Positions 25,916 to 34,717 of a stretch of DNA of 64,000 nt are shown in pieces (the stretch's first letter is position 1; the number at the start of each line of letters is the position of its first letter). The notes beneath the pieces are model-generated. The model worked only from the letters and a program-made list of their open reading frames with translations, did not search any database and was not told the origin of the DNA. The DNA comes from Variovorax sp. 679 (GTDB lineage: Bacteria; Pseudomonadota; Gammaproteobacteria; Burkholderiales; Burkholderiaceae_C): the NCBI RefSeq assembly GCF_003952185.1, contig NZ_RXFS01000002.1, forward strand, positions 496,001-560,000. Direction: 5' to 3'. The position numbers were made by a program, and so were the translations under genes.

Positions 25916-26869
25916 ATGTCCTTGTCGTTCGGTGCCGTCGTCGTCACGTACTTCCCCACCGACGGGCAACTGGCCAATCTCCGTTTGCTCGCGCAGTCAT
26001 GCCCTCGCCTGTGCGTGGTCGACAACACGCCGGAAATCGGCGACTGGCATCGCGCGGTCGGCGACACGGGAATCACCGTGCTGCACAACGGAAACCGTGG
26101 CGGCATCGCCGGTGCGTTCAACTGCGGCATCACCGAACTCGAAGCGCAAGGCGCCGGACTCTTCTTCCTGCTCGACCAGGACTCGGTGCTGCCGCCCGGC
26201 TATTTCGACGACATGTGCAAGGCCGCGGCACTGGCCGACGAAAGAGAGGAAGGCGCGGCCTTCCTGATCGGCCCGCTCGTGCACGACACGAACCTCGACG
26301 CGCTCATTCCCCAGTTCGGCCTCGAGGGCAAGCGCGTCTATCAGTTCGACCTGAGCAAGCCCTTCACCGAACCGCTGGTGCGCTGCGCCTTCATGATCTC
26401 GTCGGGCTCGCTGATTTCGCGCGGCGCGTGGGCCCGCATCGGCCGCTTCGACGAGCGCTATGTCATCGACCACGTCGACACCGACTACTGCATGCGCGCG
26501 CTGCGCAGCGAGGTGCCGCTCTACCTGAACCCGGCTGTCGTGCTGCGCCACCAGATCGGCGACCTGCAGGCGAAGTCGCTGTTCGGCTGGAAGATCTACG
26601 TCATCAACTATCCGGCCGCGCGGCGCTACTACCTGACGCGCAATGCGCTCGACCTCTCGCTGGCGCACGTGCGCGCCTTCCCCGCCATCCTCTTCATCAA
26701 CGTCTACACGCTCAAGCAGATCCTGCCCATGCTGATCTTCGAGCGCGACCGCCTGAGGAAGAGCCTCGCGCTGATGTTCGGCGTCTTCGACGGCCTGCGC
26801 GGCCGGCTGGGCGGCATCCGCGAGGCGCGTCCCCGCGTGGGCGAATACCTGAGCCGCAACAGCGGTTGA
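25916..26869 (+). CDS. GT2 family glycosyltransferase, rhamnosyltransferase-like
   Basis: 317 aa. A GT-A fold start (GAVVVTYFPTDGQLANL), NGNRGGIAGAFNCGI, the DQD metal motif in FLLDQDSVLPPGYF and ERYVIDHVDTDYCMRA match the RfbF/WbbL rhamnosyltransferase-like group that builds O-antigen or exopolysaccharide. A Shine-Dalgarno (CCGGAGAAA) precedes the ATG. The 279-base upstream gap holds the inverted repeat at 25639 and a possible -10, TAGAAT, near 25858. No polysaccharide genes adjoin it, so the acceptor is unknown. Confidence 0.85.
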   Translation: MSLSFGAVVVTYFPTDGQLANLRLLAQSCPRLCVVDNTPEIGDWHRAVGDTGITVLHNGNRGGIAGAFNCGITELEAQGAGLFFLLDQDSVLPPGYFDDMCKAAALADEREEGAAFLIGPLVHDTNLDALIPQFGLEGKRVYQFDLSKPFTEPLVRCAFMISSGSLISRGAWARIGRFDERYVIDHVDTDYCMRALRSEVPLYLNPAVVLRHQIGDLQAKSLFGWKIYVINYPAARRYYLTRNALDLSLAHVRAFPAILFINVYTLKQILPMLIFERDRLRKSLALMFGVFDGLRGRLGGIREARPRVGEYLSRNSG

Positions 26870-26893
26870 GCAACAGGCCCGAACGAACTCGCG

Positions 26894-28159
26894 ATGACCC
26901 CGCCCCTTCAGGTACCGCGCGTGCGCCGTGCAGCCCTCGCCTTCATCTTCGTCACCGTCCTGATCGACTTCCTGGCGTTCGGCCTGATTCTTCCAGGCCT
27001 GCCGCACCTGGTGGAACGCCTGGCCGGCGGCAGCACCGCGACGGCGGCGTACTGGATCGCGGTGTTCGGCACGGCGTTCGCGGCCATCCAGTTCGTCTGC
27101 TCGCCGTTGCAGGGCGCCTTGTCCGATCGCTTCGGGCGGCGGCCGGTCATCCTGCTGTCGTGCCTCGGGCTGGCGGTGGATTTCGTGTTCATGGCCCTGG
27201 CCGACAGCCTGCCGTGGCTGTTCATCGGGCGGGTGGTGTCCGGCGTGTTCTCGGCCAGCCTCACCGCGGCCAATGCCTACATCGCCGACGTGACGCTGCC
27301 GGAAGAACGCGCAAAGAGCTACGGCATCGTGGGCGCGGCATTCGGCGTGGGCCTGGTGCTCGGGCCGGTGCTCGGCGGGCAGCTGAGCCATATCGATCCG
27401 CGCCTGCCTTTCTGGTTCGCGGCCGGCCTGACGATGCTCAACGTCTGCTACGGATGGTTCGTGCTGCCCGAATCGCTGCCGCCCGAGCGGCGCAGCCCGA
27501 AGTTCGACTGGTCGCACGCCAACCCGATCGGCTCGCTGGTGCTGCTGAAGCGCTATCCGCAGGTGTTCGGCCTCGCGGCGGTGATCTTTCTCATGAACCT
27601 CGCGCAGTACGTGTACCCCAGCGTGTTCGTGCTGTTCGCCGACCTCCGGTTCGGCTGGAAGGAAGACACCGTGGGCTGGGTGCTCGGCCTCGTGGGCGTG
27701 CTCAGCGTGCTGGTCAACGTACTGCTGATCGGGCCGTGCGTGAAGCGCTTCGGCGAGCGGAATGCCCTGCTGTTCGGGCTCGGCTGCGGCGTGCTCGGCT
27801 TCGTCATCTACGGCTTTGCCGATGTCGCGTGGATCTTCCTGGTCGCGCTGCCGTTCGGCACGCTGCTGACCTTCGCCGCCCCGGCGGCGCAGGCCCTGGT
27901 CACCCGGCAGGTCGATGCAGCCGAGCAGGGACGCGTCCAGGGCGCGCTGACGAGCCTCGTGTCGGTGGCGGGCATCGTCGGGCCCGCGATGTTCGCAGGC
28001 AGCTTCGGCTACTTCATCGACGCCGACGCGCCGGTGCATCTGCCGGGTGCGCCGTTCTTCATTGCGGCGGTGTTCCTGGGCATCGGCGTGCTGATCGCGT
28101 GGCGCTACACGCGGCCTGCGACAGAGGCAACAACGGCAGCAGTCGTCGAGCCGACCTGA
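26894..28159 (+). CDS. MFS transporter, TCR/Tet-like drug:H+ antiporter
   Basis: 421 aa with about twelve membrane segments. Motif A GALSDRFGRRPVIL lies in the loop between segments 2 and 3, and GAAFGVGLVLGPVLGG is the motif C antiporter signature of segment 5. This is the TetA/TCR 12-segment exporter layout. The substrate cannot be predicted. The gene follows the glycosyltransferase by 24 bases and may share its transcript. Confidence 0.9.
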   Translation: MTPPLQVPRVRRAALAFIFVTVLIDFLAFGLILPGLPHLVERLAGGSTATAAYWIAVFGTAFAAIQFVCSPLQGALSDRFGRRPVILLSCLGLAVDFVFMALADSLPWLFIGRVVSGVFSASLTAANAYIADVTLPEERAKSYGIVGAAFGVGLVLGPVLGGQLSHIDPRLPFWFAAGLTMLNVCYGWFVLPESLPPERRSPKFDWSHANPIGSLVLLKRYPQVFGLAAVIFLMNLAQYVYPSVFVLFADLRFGWKEDTVGWVLGLVGVLSVLVNVLLIGPCVKRFGERNALLFGLGCGVLGFVIYGFADVAWIFLVALPFGTLLTFAAPAAQALVTRQVDAAEQGRVQGALTSLVSVAGIVGPAMFAGSFGYFIDADAPVHLPGAPFFIAAVFLGIGVLIAWRYTRPATEATTAAVVEPT

Positions 28160-28216
28160 TGCGGCCGGTCGCGTAACATCCGCGCCACCCTCCCTTCGCG
28201 CCCTCCCGCCCGTCCC

Positions 28217-29023
28217 ATGCCTTCCCCGAAAAGCGCCGCCTTTCCCTCGGCGACGCAGGCCGTTCTCCTGTTCGTTGCGCTGTTCCTCGTCGAACTCGTC
28301 ATCGGCGCAGCGCTGCGCGACGCCAACGGCTGGCTCGAGCTCAGCAGCCTGCAGATCGGCGTGCTCGCGGCCGTGCTGGGCAACGGCTGCGTGTTCGCGG
28401 TGGTGATGCACTCGCAGCAGCTCACCTACCGCACGCTCTTTCACCAGTCGCGAACTTCAGCCGGCGCGATGCTGATGCTGGTGGTGCCGCCGGTGCTGCT
28501 GCTCGTGCCCGCGCTGCTGCTGACGATTACCTCCGCGCTCAACCTGATGATGCGCATCCTGCCGCCCTCTGCATGGGAAGAAGCGATGTTCAGCCGCATG
28601 GCCGACGGCAGCGTCGCCGCCGTTCTCGCGGTGTGCGTCATGGCGCCGCTACTGGAGGAGATGCTTTTCCGCGGCATCGTGCTGCGCGGCTTCCTGCAGC
28701 GCTATCCGCGCTGGCAGGCGATCTTCATGTCGGCGCTGCTCTTCGGCGCGGCGCACATGAACATCTACCAGTTCGTGGTCGGCCTCGTGATGGGCACGGT
28801 GCTCGGCTGGCTGTACGAACGCACGCGCTCGCTCATTCCATGCATTGCGCTGCACGCCACCTACAACATCGCCACCCTGCTGCTGGCCGACTGGCTCGAT
28901 GCGGCGTCGCCGTCGCGCCTGCTGTGGATCGCGCTGCTGGCGCTGGCCGCCGCCGCATTCGGCACGCTGGTGCTGCGCGCAATGCTGGTGCCTCGCACGG
29001 CGCAAGGCGGCACCTCGGCCTGA
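28217..29023 (+). CDS. CPBP family intramembrane glutamic endopeptidase
   Basis: 268 aa, about seven or eight membrane segments. The CPBP/Abi signature is present: PLLEEMLFRGIVLRGF (EExxxR), then LLFGAAHMNIYQFVVG (FxxxH) and LIPCIALHATYNIATL (HxxxN). Homologues are type II CAAX prenyl protease-like enzymes, and some act in bacteriocin self-immunity. It is convergent with the flavin reductase gene, 10 bases apart. Confidence 0.9.
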   Translation: MPSPKSAAFPSATQAVLLFVALFLVELVIGAALRDANGWLELSSLQIGVLAAVLGNGCVFAVVMHSQQLTYRTLFHQSRTSAGAMLMLVVPPVLLLVPALLLTITSALNLMMRILPPSAWEEAMFSRMADGSVAAVLAVCVMAPLLEEMLFRGIVLRGFLQRYPRWQAIFMSALLFGAAHMNIYQFVVGLVMGTVLGWLYERTRSLIPCIALHATYNIATLLLADWLDAASPSRLLWIALLALAAAAFGTLVLRAMLVPRTAQGGTSA

Positions 29024-29033
29024 ACCGCCCCTG

Positions 29034-29642
29034 CTAGCGAGAAGGCGGCGCGAGTAGCCGCGCGTCGACCGCCTCGCCGTCGACGATGAAATGCCCGCCC
29101 GCCACGTGATGCAGCGTGCGCAACTCGTCATGCCCCTCGAAGTGCCAGCGCCCGTTGGAGAACACGCGCTCGTCGGCCTGCGCGGCAATCACCTCGCCCA
29201 GGAACAGGTCGTAGCGCTGCTGGATGGCTGGTTCGGGCAGCAGCCGGCATTCGAGCCAGGCGGCGCAGCCTTCGAGCAGCGGTGCGTCGGTGGCGGTGCC
29301 CGCGAAGGTCGATAAGCCGTAGGCCGCGAACTTGTCCTGCCCCGACTTCTCGACGATCTCGCGGCCGGAGCTGTTGCCCAGCGCCTCCGTCAGGTCGAGC
29401 TGTGCGCGCACCGGCACCTGCAGCGCAAAGGTGCCGGCGCCTTCGAGCAACTCGCGCGTCCAGGTGCTCTTGTCGAGCACCACCGCCACCTTGGGCGGAT
29501 CGAAGTCCAGCGGCATGGCCCAGGCCGCGGCCATGATGTTGCGCCTGCCGCCGTGCGATGCGCTCACGAGCACCGTGGGGCCGTGATTCAGCAGGCGATA
29601 GGCCTTGGTCAGCGCGACGGGTTGGCGATGAGATGCGGTCAT
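29034..29642 (-). CDS. Flavin reductase-like protein (FMN-binding split barrel)
   Basis: 202 aa from the ATG at 29642 (MTASHRQPVALTKAYRLL). The longer reading overlaps the upstream gene end and was not chosen. The sequence NHGPTVLVSASHGGRRNIMAAAW and PPKVAVVLDKSTWTREL are typical of the split-barrel flavin reductase family (RutF/HpaC relatives and non-reductase flavoproteins). It lies 16 bases after the TerC-CBS gene on the same strand, probably as an operon. Confidence 0.87.
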   Translation of the reverse strand: MTASHRQPVALTKAYRLLNHGPTVLVSASHGGRRNIMAAAWAMPLDFDPPKVAVVLDKSTWTRELLEGAGTFALQVPVRAQLDLTEALGNSSGREIVEKSGQDKFAAYGLSTFAGTATDAPLLEGCAAWLECRLLPEPAIQQRYDLFLGEVIAAQADERVFSNGRWHFEGHDELRTLHHVAGGHFIVDGEAVDARLLAPPSR

Positions 29643-29658
29643 GGTCGGTGGCGGACAT

Positions 29659-31233
29659 TCAGGTTTCGGGTTCGTCCACGGGCAGCCGGTGGACGGCGAC
29701 CGTGCGGATGCGCTGCGCATCGACCTCGGTCACCACGAAATCGTACCCGTCGTGCGTCCAGCGGGCATCGCGCGGGGGCAAGCCGCCGAAGCGCGCCAGC
29801 AGCAGGCCGGCGACCGATGTGTAGCTGTCGTCGTCGCCCACCAGGCCGTGGGTCTGCAGCGCCTGCTCCAGCAGGTGCAGGTCGGCGCTGCCGGACACGG
29901 TCCAGGCGTCGGGTGCGGTCTGCAAAATCTCGAGCGTCTCGTCCTCGTCGGGGAACTCGCCCGCGATGGCCTCCAGCACGTCGATGGGCGTCACCACGCC
30001 CGTGAGCGTGCCGTGCTCGTCGCTGACCAATGCGAGCTGGCCGCGCGCGCCGCGCAGCGTGTCGATGAGCCGGATCGCGGTGGTCGACTCGGGCACATAG
30101 ATCGGCGCGCGCAGGCCGGCGCTCTCGTCGATCTTTCCGTGGCGCAGCAGCTGGCCCAGCAGGTCCTTGGCGCGCGCCACGCCCACCACTTCGTCGAGCG
30201 AGCCTCGGCACACGGGGAAGATGCCGTGCGGCGTGTCGAGCAGCTGCTCGCGCACCGCCTCGGGGGCGTCGTTGAGATCCACCCACGAGATGTCGGCGCG
30301 CGGCGTCATCACCGAACGCACCGTGCGCTCGGCCAGCGTGAGCACGCCGCTCACCATGTTGCGCTCTTCGAGGGCGAATGCCGGTTGTTCCGTTTCTTCC
30401 GGCGCCGCGTCGGCCGCGCCCACGCCGACCAGCGCAGGCTCGCCGGGCGCCCTGCCGCCGAGCAGGCGCAGCACCGACTCGGCCGTGCGCTCGCGCAGCG
30501 GGCGGCGCGCCTCGTGCTTCAGCTCGTTGCGCCGCGCCCACTGGTTCAACGCCTCGATCATCACCGAGAAGCCGATGGCGCCATACAGGTAGCCCTTGGG
30601 AATGTGGAAGCCCAGGCCCTCGGCCACGAGGCTCAGGCCGATCATCAGCAGGAAGCTCAGGCACAGCATCACCACCGTGGGATGCGCGTTCACGAAACGG
30701 GTGAGCGGCTTCGAGGCCCACAGCATGATGCCGATGGAGATGATGACCGCGGCCATCATCACCGGCAGATGGTCGACCATGCCCACGGCGGTGATCACCG
30801 CGTCGAGCGAGAACACCGCGTCGAGCACCACGATCTGCGAGACCACCAGCGAGAAGCTCGCATAGGCAGCCGTGCCGGTGCTCGCGCGCGCCGTCACGCC
30901 TTCGAGCCGCTCGTGCAGCTCCGAAGTGGCCTTGAACAGCAGGAACAGGCCGCCGCCGAGCAGGATCAGGTCGCGCCCCGAGAAGCCCTGTCCCCACAGC
31001 GAGAACAGCGGCGTGGTCAGCGTCACCAGCCACGAGACGATGGACAAGAGCGCCAGCCGCATGAAGAGCGCAAGGCTCAGGCCGATGAGCCGCGCCTTGT
31101 CGCGCTGGCGTGGCGGCAGCTTCTCCGCGAGGATCGCGATGAAGATCAGGTTGTCGATGCCCAGCACGATCTCCAGGACGACCAGCGTCAGAAGACCGAG
31201 CCACACGGCCGGGTCGGAGAGCAGTTCGATCAT
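29659..31233 (-). CDS. TerC-type membrane protein with CBS pair and CorC/HlyC domain (YegH/YoaE-like)
   Basis: 524 aa from the ATG at 31233 ([20 protein letters not shown]). A TerC domain with seven membrane segments (1-about 240) carries acidic motifs in [20 protein letters not shown] and [17 protein letters not shown], expected to bind metal ions such as Mn2+. Two CBS motifs (about 300-425) and a C-terminal CorC_HlyC domain (about 440-520) follow. Members export metal or take part in tellurite/metal stress. No yybP-ykoY riboswitch was recognised upstream. Confidence 0.9.
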   Translation of the reverse strand: MIELLSDPAVWLGLLTLVVLEIVLGIDNLIFIAILAEKLPPRQRDKARLIGLSLALFMRLALLSIVSWLVTLTTPLFSLWGQGFSGRDLILLGGGLFLLFKATSELHERLEGVTARASTGTAAYASFSLVVSQIVVLDAVFSLDAVITAVGMVDHLPVMMAAVIISIGIMLWASKPLTRFVNAHPTVVMLCLSFLLMIGLSLVAEGLGFHIPKGYLYGAIGFSVMIEALNQWARRNELKHEARRPLRERTAESVLRLLGGRAPGEPALVGVGAADAAPEETEQPAFALEERNMVSGVLTLAERTVRSVMTPRADISWVDLNDAPEAVREQLLDTPHGIFPVCRGSLDEVVGVARAKDLLGQLLRHGKIDESAGLRAPIYVPESTTAIRLIDTLRGARGQLALVSDEHGTLTGVVTPIDVLEAIAGEFPDEDETLEILQTAPDAWTVSGSADLHLLEQALQTHGLVGDDDSYTSVAGLLLARFGGLPPRDARWTHDGYDFVVTEVDAQRIRTVAVHRLPVDEPET

Positions 31234-31640
31234 GATCTGGAGGCCCGTGCAACGGCGCGCGAACAGGCACGGCCCGGCATGGTGCGGGCCGCGTGGCACG
31301 GCGGTGGGAAGAAGATGCGGGCAGGGGCCGCAAGAGAAAAGCTGGCGCAGGCCAGCGGCCTACTGGGAGGCTCGGAGGAGGAGTTCACCCGCGCAAGTCT
31401 ATCGGATGGGCTATGACAGCCCTTCGTTTAACAGCCCGTTTGCGTGGGGCTTCTACGGCGCCGGACCTGACCAGCGGCTTACCGCACTTGCGGTTTCGTA
31501 AATTCAACGCAGCTTTACGGCCTGTTCATCAAAGTGCCCTGGCGACGGTACGAACATGCGGGTTCCGGCAGCCATCGACCGATGTCGTTCGTTTTTTCGA
31601 CCGTGCTGCCGGGCCAGATGACGCAAAGGAAGAACACGCC
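31234..31640. other. 407-base divergent intergenic region
   Basis: This lies between the TerC-CBS gene (left) and the 157-aa unknown protein (right), so it must hold both promoters. The middle (about 31400-31520) is lower in GC, with TTTGCG and TAAATT boxes that could form a promoter, but no palindrome or conserved riboswitch stood out. Open frames crossing it are Arg/Ala-rich shadow reads. Confidence 0.5.
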
Positions 31641-32114
31641 ATGGCATCCAATGCATCGCAATCCCTCCCCTCCGCATTCGCCGAACCCGTGCCTGAAACC
31701 GCGATTCCCGCGCTGGTGGCGCAGGTGTACGAGTCGGCGCCCGTCGCCGACCGCTGTCACCTCGTGGAGACACTGCTGCGCCCGCTGGGCGTGCTCTCGC
31801 TGGTGGCGATCGCCAACGGCATCTTCGCGAAGATCCGTTTTCAGAACGCAGGGCACGACCTGAGCGTGCGCATCGAAGACCTGCAGAACGTGCGCGGCGC
31901 CGACATGGCCGCGCTGGTTCATCACGCACAGCAGGTCAGCGTGGAAACCGTGGACAGCCTCGCGCAACTGCTCGGCAGCTCCGGCGCACTCGCGGGCTCT
32001 GCCGCGGCGGCGTTGCTCATCGGCTTGCTGGTGCGGCGTGCGCGCGCACGGAATGCCGCGCAGGCGCAGCAGCAGCAACAGCTGATCGACGACGCATCCC
32101 TCGATCCGCTCTGA
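31641..32114 (+). CDS. Unknown protein with C-terminal membrane segment
   Basis: 157 aa from the ATG at 31641, with AGGAAG about 10 bases upstream. Not recognised. The N-terminal half has a helical stretch PAFAEPVPETAIPALVAQVY-like, then CHLVETLLRPLGVLSLVAIANGIFAKI, which is amphipathic to hydrophobic. One clear membrane segment (about 117-131, LAGSAAAALLIGLLV) is followed by RRARAR and a Gln run. The layout suggests a small inner-membrane protein with most of its mass outside the membrane. Confidence 0.6.
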   Translation: MASNASQSLPSAFAEPVPETAIPALVAQVYESAPVADRCHLVETLLRPLGVLSLVAIANGIFAKIRFQNAGHDLSVRIEDLQNVRGADMAALVHHAQQVSVETVDSLAQLLGSSGALAGSAAAALLIGLLVRRARARNAAQAQQQQQLIDDASLDPL

Positions 32115-32116
32115 GC

Positions 32117-32380
32117 ATGCGCGGCAGTCCTTCTTCCCAGAAGGCTCGCGGTCGCCGTGGACTGCGGCACTTCCGGCTGGCGGACATCACCATTCAGTTG
32201 CCCTTCGAGGCAACGGACGACGATCGAGCCAGTCTGCTGCGCGCCTCCGGCGTACCGATGAAAGACAACGGCGAAGTCGCACGAGGGCTGCTGTTCGAGT
32301 GCGCCGGCAAACGGCCCGACTGCTGCACGGTCTTGCGCTGGTTCGACGAAGACTCCATTGGTGGTGCGCACGGCGCATGA
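32117..32380 (+). CDS. Possible small unknown protein
   Basis: 87 aa, starting two bases after the preceding stop. Codon use is in keeping with real genes here, but there is no good Shine-Dalgarno and no recognised family. A basic N-terminus (residues 1-18) is followed by a mixed domain with three cysteines (Cys61, Cys68, Cys69). It might be co-translated with the gene before it, or be spurious. Confidence 0.4.
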   Translation: MRGSPSSQKARGRRGLRHFRLADITIQLPFEATDDDRASLLRASGVPMKDNGEVARGLLFECAGKRPDCCTVLRWFDEDSIGGAHGA

Positions 32381-32442
32381 CGACTATTTCATGCAGGTAC
32401 GCTCCTGCTTGAAGCAAGGCGCTGTACAGATGCCCTGGAGCA

Positions 32443-33390
32443 ATGGATACTCCGCGCCCCTTCAACGCCGGAGCCCGTCCAGTGAATCCTTCGCAAGCCA
32501 GCCGCACCGCTCTCGCCACCTCGCTGATGCGAGCCCTTCATTCGCGCGGAGACCCTGCGCCGCTGTTGGACGACCCCTGGGGGGACCGCCTTGTGCCGCA
32601 GACCGTGCAGGCAGCCTTCCGCGAGCGGGCCCGTGCGCGGGTCGATCCGGCGCTCCATGACCACGCGCTCGACATCGCGCTGCGTGCGAACGCGGGGTAT
32701 GCCGAGGTCGTTCTTCGATCGCGCTACACGGAAGATGCCCTGCAGGCGGCCGTCGCCAGAGGCGTCGGGCAGTACGTGATCGTCGGCGCGGGCTTCGACA
32801 GCTTCGTATGCCGCCGCCCCGCGTGGGCCGAGGGATTGACCGTGTACGAAGTCGATCACCCCGCCACGCAGCAGCTGAAGCGCCAGTGCCTGAAGGCCTG
32901 CGGGGTGGCCGAATCGGCGTCGGTCCATTTCATCGAAGCGGATCTGTCCGTGGAAAGCCTGGGCGCGGCATTGGCCCGATCGCCATTCGACCCCACCCGG
33001 CCTGCGTTCTTCTCTTGGCTCGGCGTGACGGTGTACCTGCCGCGCGAGGCCAACCTGGCGGCACTGCGCGACATAGCCGCGTGCACGTCGTCGACCGACA
33101 GCGAGCTGGTCTTCACCTACATCGACCAGGCCATGCTCGATGACCGGCGCGAGGACGCGAGCAACGAAGCCTTTCGCAGGTTGCGCGAAGAAGTGTCCGA
33201 TGCAGGAGAGGCGTTCATGTCCGGGTTCGATCCTGCGAATCTGGGGGAGTTGCTGCTGGGCACTGGACTGCAGTTGCTGGAGGACCTCGATGGGCACAAG
33301 GCAGTTGCGCGCTATGACCCGAAGGGGCTGAACGGCCTGCGGCCGGCTGGTGCTTCGCATATCGCGCACGCGCGGGTTGTGCGTGGCTGA
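32443..33390 (+). CDS. Class I SAM-dependent methyltransferase, LCMT/TIGR00027 family
   Basis: 315 aa. Family features are SRTALATSLMRALHSRG, LLDDPWGDRLVP, the S-adenosylmethionine loop YVIVGAGFDSFVCRRP and the acidic strand VYEVDHPATQQLKR. The domain resembles leucine carboxyl methyltransferase; bacterial members (TIGR00027) act on unknown or polyketide acids. TGGAG sits 6 bases before the ATG; a GTG at 32482 is a possible later start. Confidence 0.88.
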   Translation: MDTPRPFNAGARPVNPSQASRTALATSLMRALHSRGDPAPLLDDPWGDRLVPQTVQAAFRERARARVDPALHDHALDIALRANAGYAEVVLRSRYTEDALQAAVARGVGQYVIVGAGFDSFVCRRPAWAEGLTVYEVDHPATQQLKRQCLKACGVAESASVHFIEADLSVESLGAALARSPFDPTRPAFFSWLGVTVYLPREANLAALRDIAACTSSTDSELVFTYIDQAMLDDRREDASNEAFRRLREEVSDAGEAFMSGFDPANLGELLLGTGLQLLEDLDGHKAVARYDPKGLNGLRPAGASHIAHARVVRG

Positions 33391-33419
33391 GGACGCATAG
33401 AGCCGCTTTTCTGCGTGGC

Positions 33420-33425
33420 TATACT
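33420..33425 (+). promoter_or_regulatory. Possible -10 box (TATACT) for the structured leader
   Basis: TATACT matches five of six bases of TATAAT and lies just before the structured region. No convincing -35 box is seen 16-18 bases upstream, so it is weak evidence taken alone. Confidence 0.35.
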
Positions 33426-33439
33426 GCGCCGGTCACGTC

Positions 33440-33678
33440 AAAAAGAGGCGTGATCGGGATTGGACTCCCGTGCAATCACTGCGACGAAAGCCGCAGTCAC
33501 CCCGCAGGGTCTGCGGCTTTGTCGTTCGTGCCTCCAGTTTTGGCGGCTCGACGGGCGGGCGCGAGCCCGGCCGGTTTCACGCAAGTGGTTGCCCGGTAGT
33601 CCAACCCGTCGAGCCGCCGCCCCCGCTTGGACTCGGGTGCGGTGGTTTCAGCAAACCGCAATCACTTGGAGGCCTTTC
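33440..33678 (+). ncRNA. Highly structured RNA leader, C4-antisense-like candidate
   Basis: The region between the methyltransferase and the 104-aa protein folds strongly. Stem A: 33481-33496 pairs with 33511-33525 (one bulged G). Stem B: GGCGGCTCGACGGG (33542-33555) pairs perfectly with CCCGTCGAGCCGCC (33605-33618). Inside B are GGGC-GCGA-GCCC (33557-33568) and CAC-GCAA-GTG, both closed by GNRA tetraloops. GCCTCCA (33530-33536) is the exact complement of the downstream Shine-Dalgarno TGGAGGC (33667-33673). This recalls phage C4 antisense RNAs, which control a downstream gene through short complementarity. A cis leader or a small RNA are both possible. Confidence 0.55.
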
Positions 33679-33993
33679 ATGGCTGCATCCTCTCGCGCGC
33701 CTGCGCGCGTCTCTCCACTTCCCGAATCAACTGAAGCCGTCAGCGTCGAATCACTTGCGCTGCAGGCATGCGATGACATCGACAGCCTGCACGAACTGCA
33801 GCGTGCGTATGCAGGCTTGGAAAAGCTCATCGTTTCACAGAGCGTGAACGATACGGAAGAGATCTATCCGACTCGCACCGAACTCGGAGCGCTGGTGCGA
33901 GTGGTCAATGAGGAACTGAAGCGGCGGATCGAGACGGCTGACTCTGCGCTTCAATCGTTGCGTGCAGCCTTGAGCGAGGGCTGCCCGCGATGA
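33679..33993 (+). CDS. Unknown small helical protein downstream of the structured RNA
   Basis: 104 aa from the ATG at 33679, chosen for its strong TTGGAGG Shine-Dalgarno; a longer reading into the folded region is not protein-like. No recognised family. Residues 25-103 look all-helical, with heptad-like patterns (SLHELQRAYAGLEKLIV; LGALVRVVNEELKRRIE). Being the only gene after a structured RNA whose sequence complements its ribosome site, it is probably tightly controlled at translation. Small proteins in this position are often of prophage origin. Confidence 0.6.
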   Translation: MAASSRAPARVSPLPESTEAVSVESLALQACDDIDSLHELQRAYAGLEKLIVSQSVNDTEEIYPTRTELGALVRVVNEELKRRIETADSALQSLRAALSEGCPR

Positions 33994-34023
33994 AGGCTTT
34001 CACCGTGTCGCTGTCGCAGCTCT

Positions 34024-34404
34024 TCACTGCCATGCCACGATCAGGCTGGCGACAAGCATGCAGCTGACTACTGGCAACCACAGACGCCGCTCGCGCCTGC
34101 TCGGCGTCACGGCGTTGGCTACACAGCCCAGTACGCAGTAGCCGACGACGATCCATGCGCCAACGTGTGACTCCGCATGGAGTTTCGGCAAAGCCCACTG
34201 GACTCGAACCAAGATGACCAAGCTGGATAAACCCAGCAGCAGGATCGAGAGCAAGGGCACGACTCGAACACGGAGAGGCAATCGGCCAGGCCACCTGCCG
34301 CCGCAGGTGAGCTCGCCCCATGGCTTTCCCAGCACGAGTGCAGCCTGGAAGCCTGCGACAGCGGTGCAGGCCAATACGAACAGCAGTGCGGCATAGACGA
34401 CCAT
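34024..34404 (-). CDS. Small integral membrane protein, unknown
   Basis: 126 aa with four predicted membrane segments (about 3-21, 47-66, 80-98, 107-124). Not recognised. It is convergent with the preceding small protein (30 bases apart). Codon bias is weaker than in the core genes but the amino-acid pattern is a clean four-segment membrane protein. Confidence 0.6.
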   Translation of the reverse strand: MVVYAALLFVLACTAVAGFQAALVLGKPWGELTCGGRWPGRLPLRVRVVPLLSILLLGLSSLVILVRVQWALPKLHAESHVGAWIVVGYCVLGCVANAVTPSRRERRLWLPVVSCMLVASLIVAWQ

Positions 34405-34717
34405 CGAGCCATCCTAGGCTCCGGTGCTGAAGTGATGCTGAAGACCTGTTGTCGCGCTTACATGCCCAGCAGAATTAACGACCCCGATTCCTCCTCGCGA
34501 GGATGGGGCAGATGCATCCGCAAACAGCCTGAGGGCCCTGAATCAGGGGCAGGTCGGTGCGATTCACTTGTCGAGCATCCGGAGGACACGGCGCTCATCG
34601 AGCAGACCGTGTCGGATATCGAGCAATTCCGTTCTCCGCCCCACAAATAGCAGGGTTCTTGCTCAAGCAGTCGATGTAACAGAAAGTCATAATCAACAGC
34701 ACGAGAGGAGAGAGGAA
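34405..34717. other. 313-base gap with coding debris
   Basis: A short open stretch (about 34559-34650) reads SLVEHPEDTALIEQTVSDIE then QFRSPPHK-stop, which looks like the C-terminus of a lost protein with no start of its own. The region is lower in GC than the genome core. A tRNA-like look at 34580-34645 was examined and rejected. Confidence 0.4.

Noticed and set aside
31234..31640. Manganese riboswitch (yybP-ykoY) upstream of the TerC-type gene
   Set aside because: Looked for because TerC genes often have one; no matching conserved loop sequence or helix set was seen.
34580..34650. tRNA-Ser-like 3' end (GTTCTCCGCC) with a pairing GGAGGAC
   Set aside because: The pairing acceptor arm exists, but only 43 bases lie between and no D, anticodon or T arm can be formed; the end lacks a proper CCA context.
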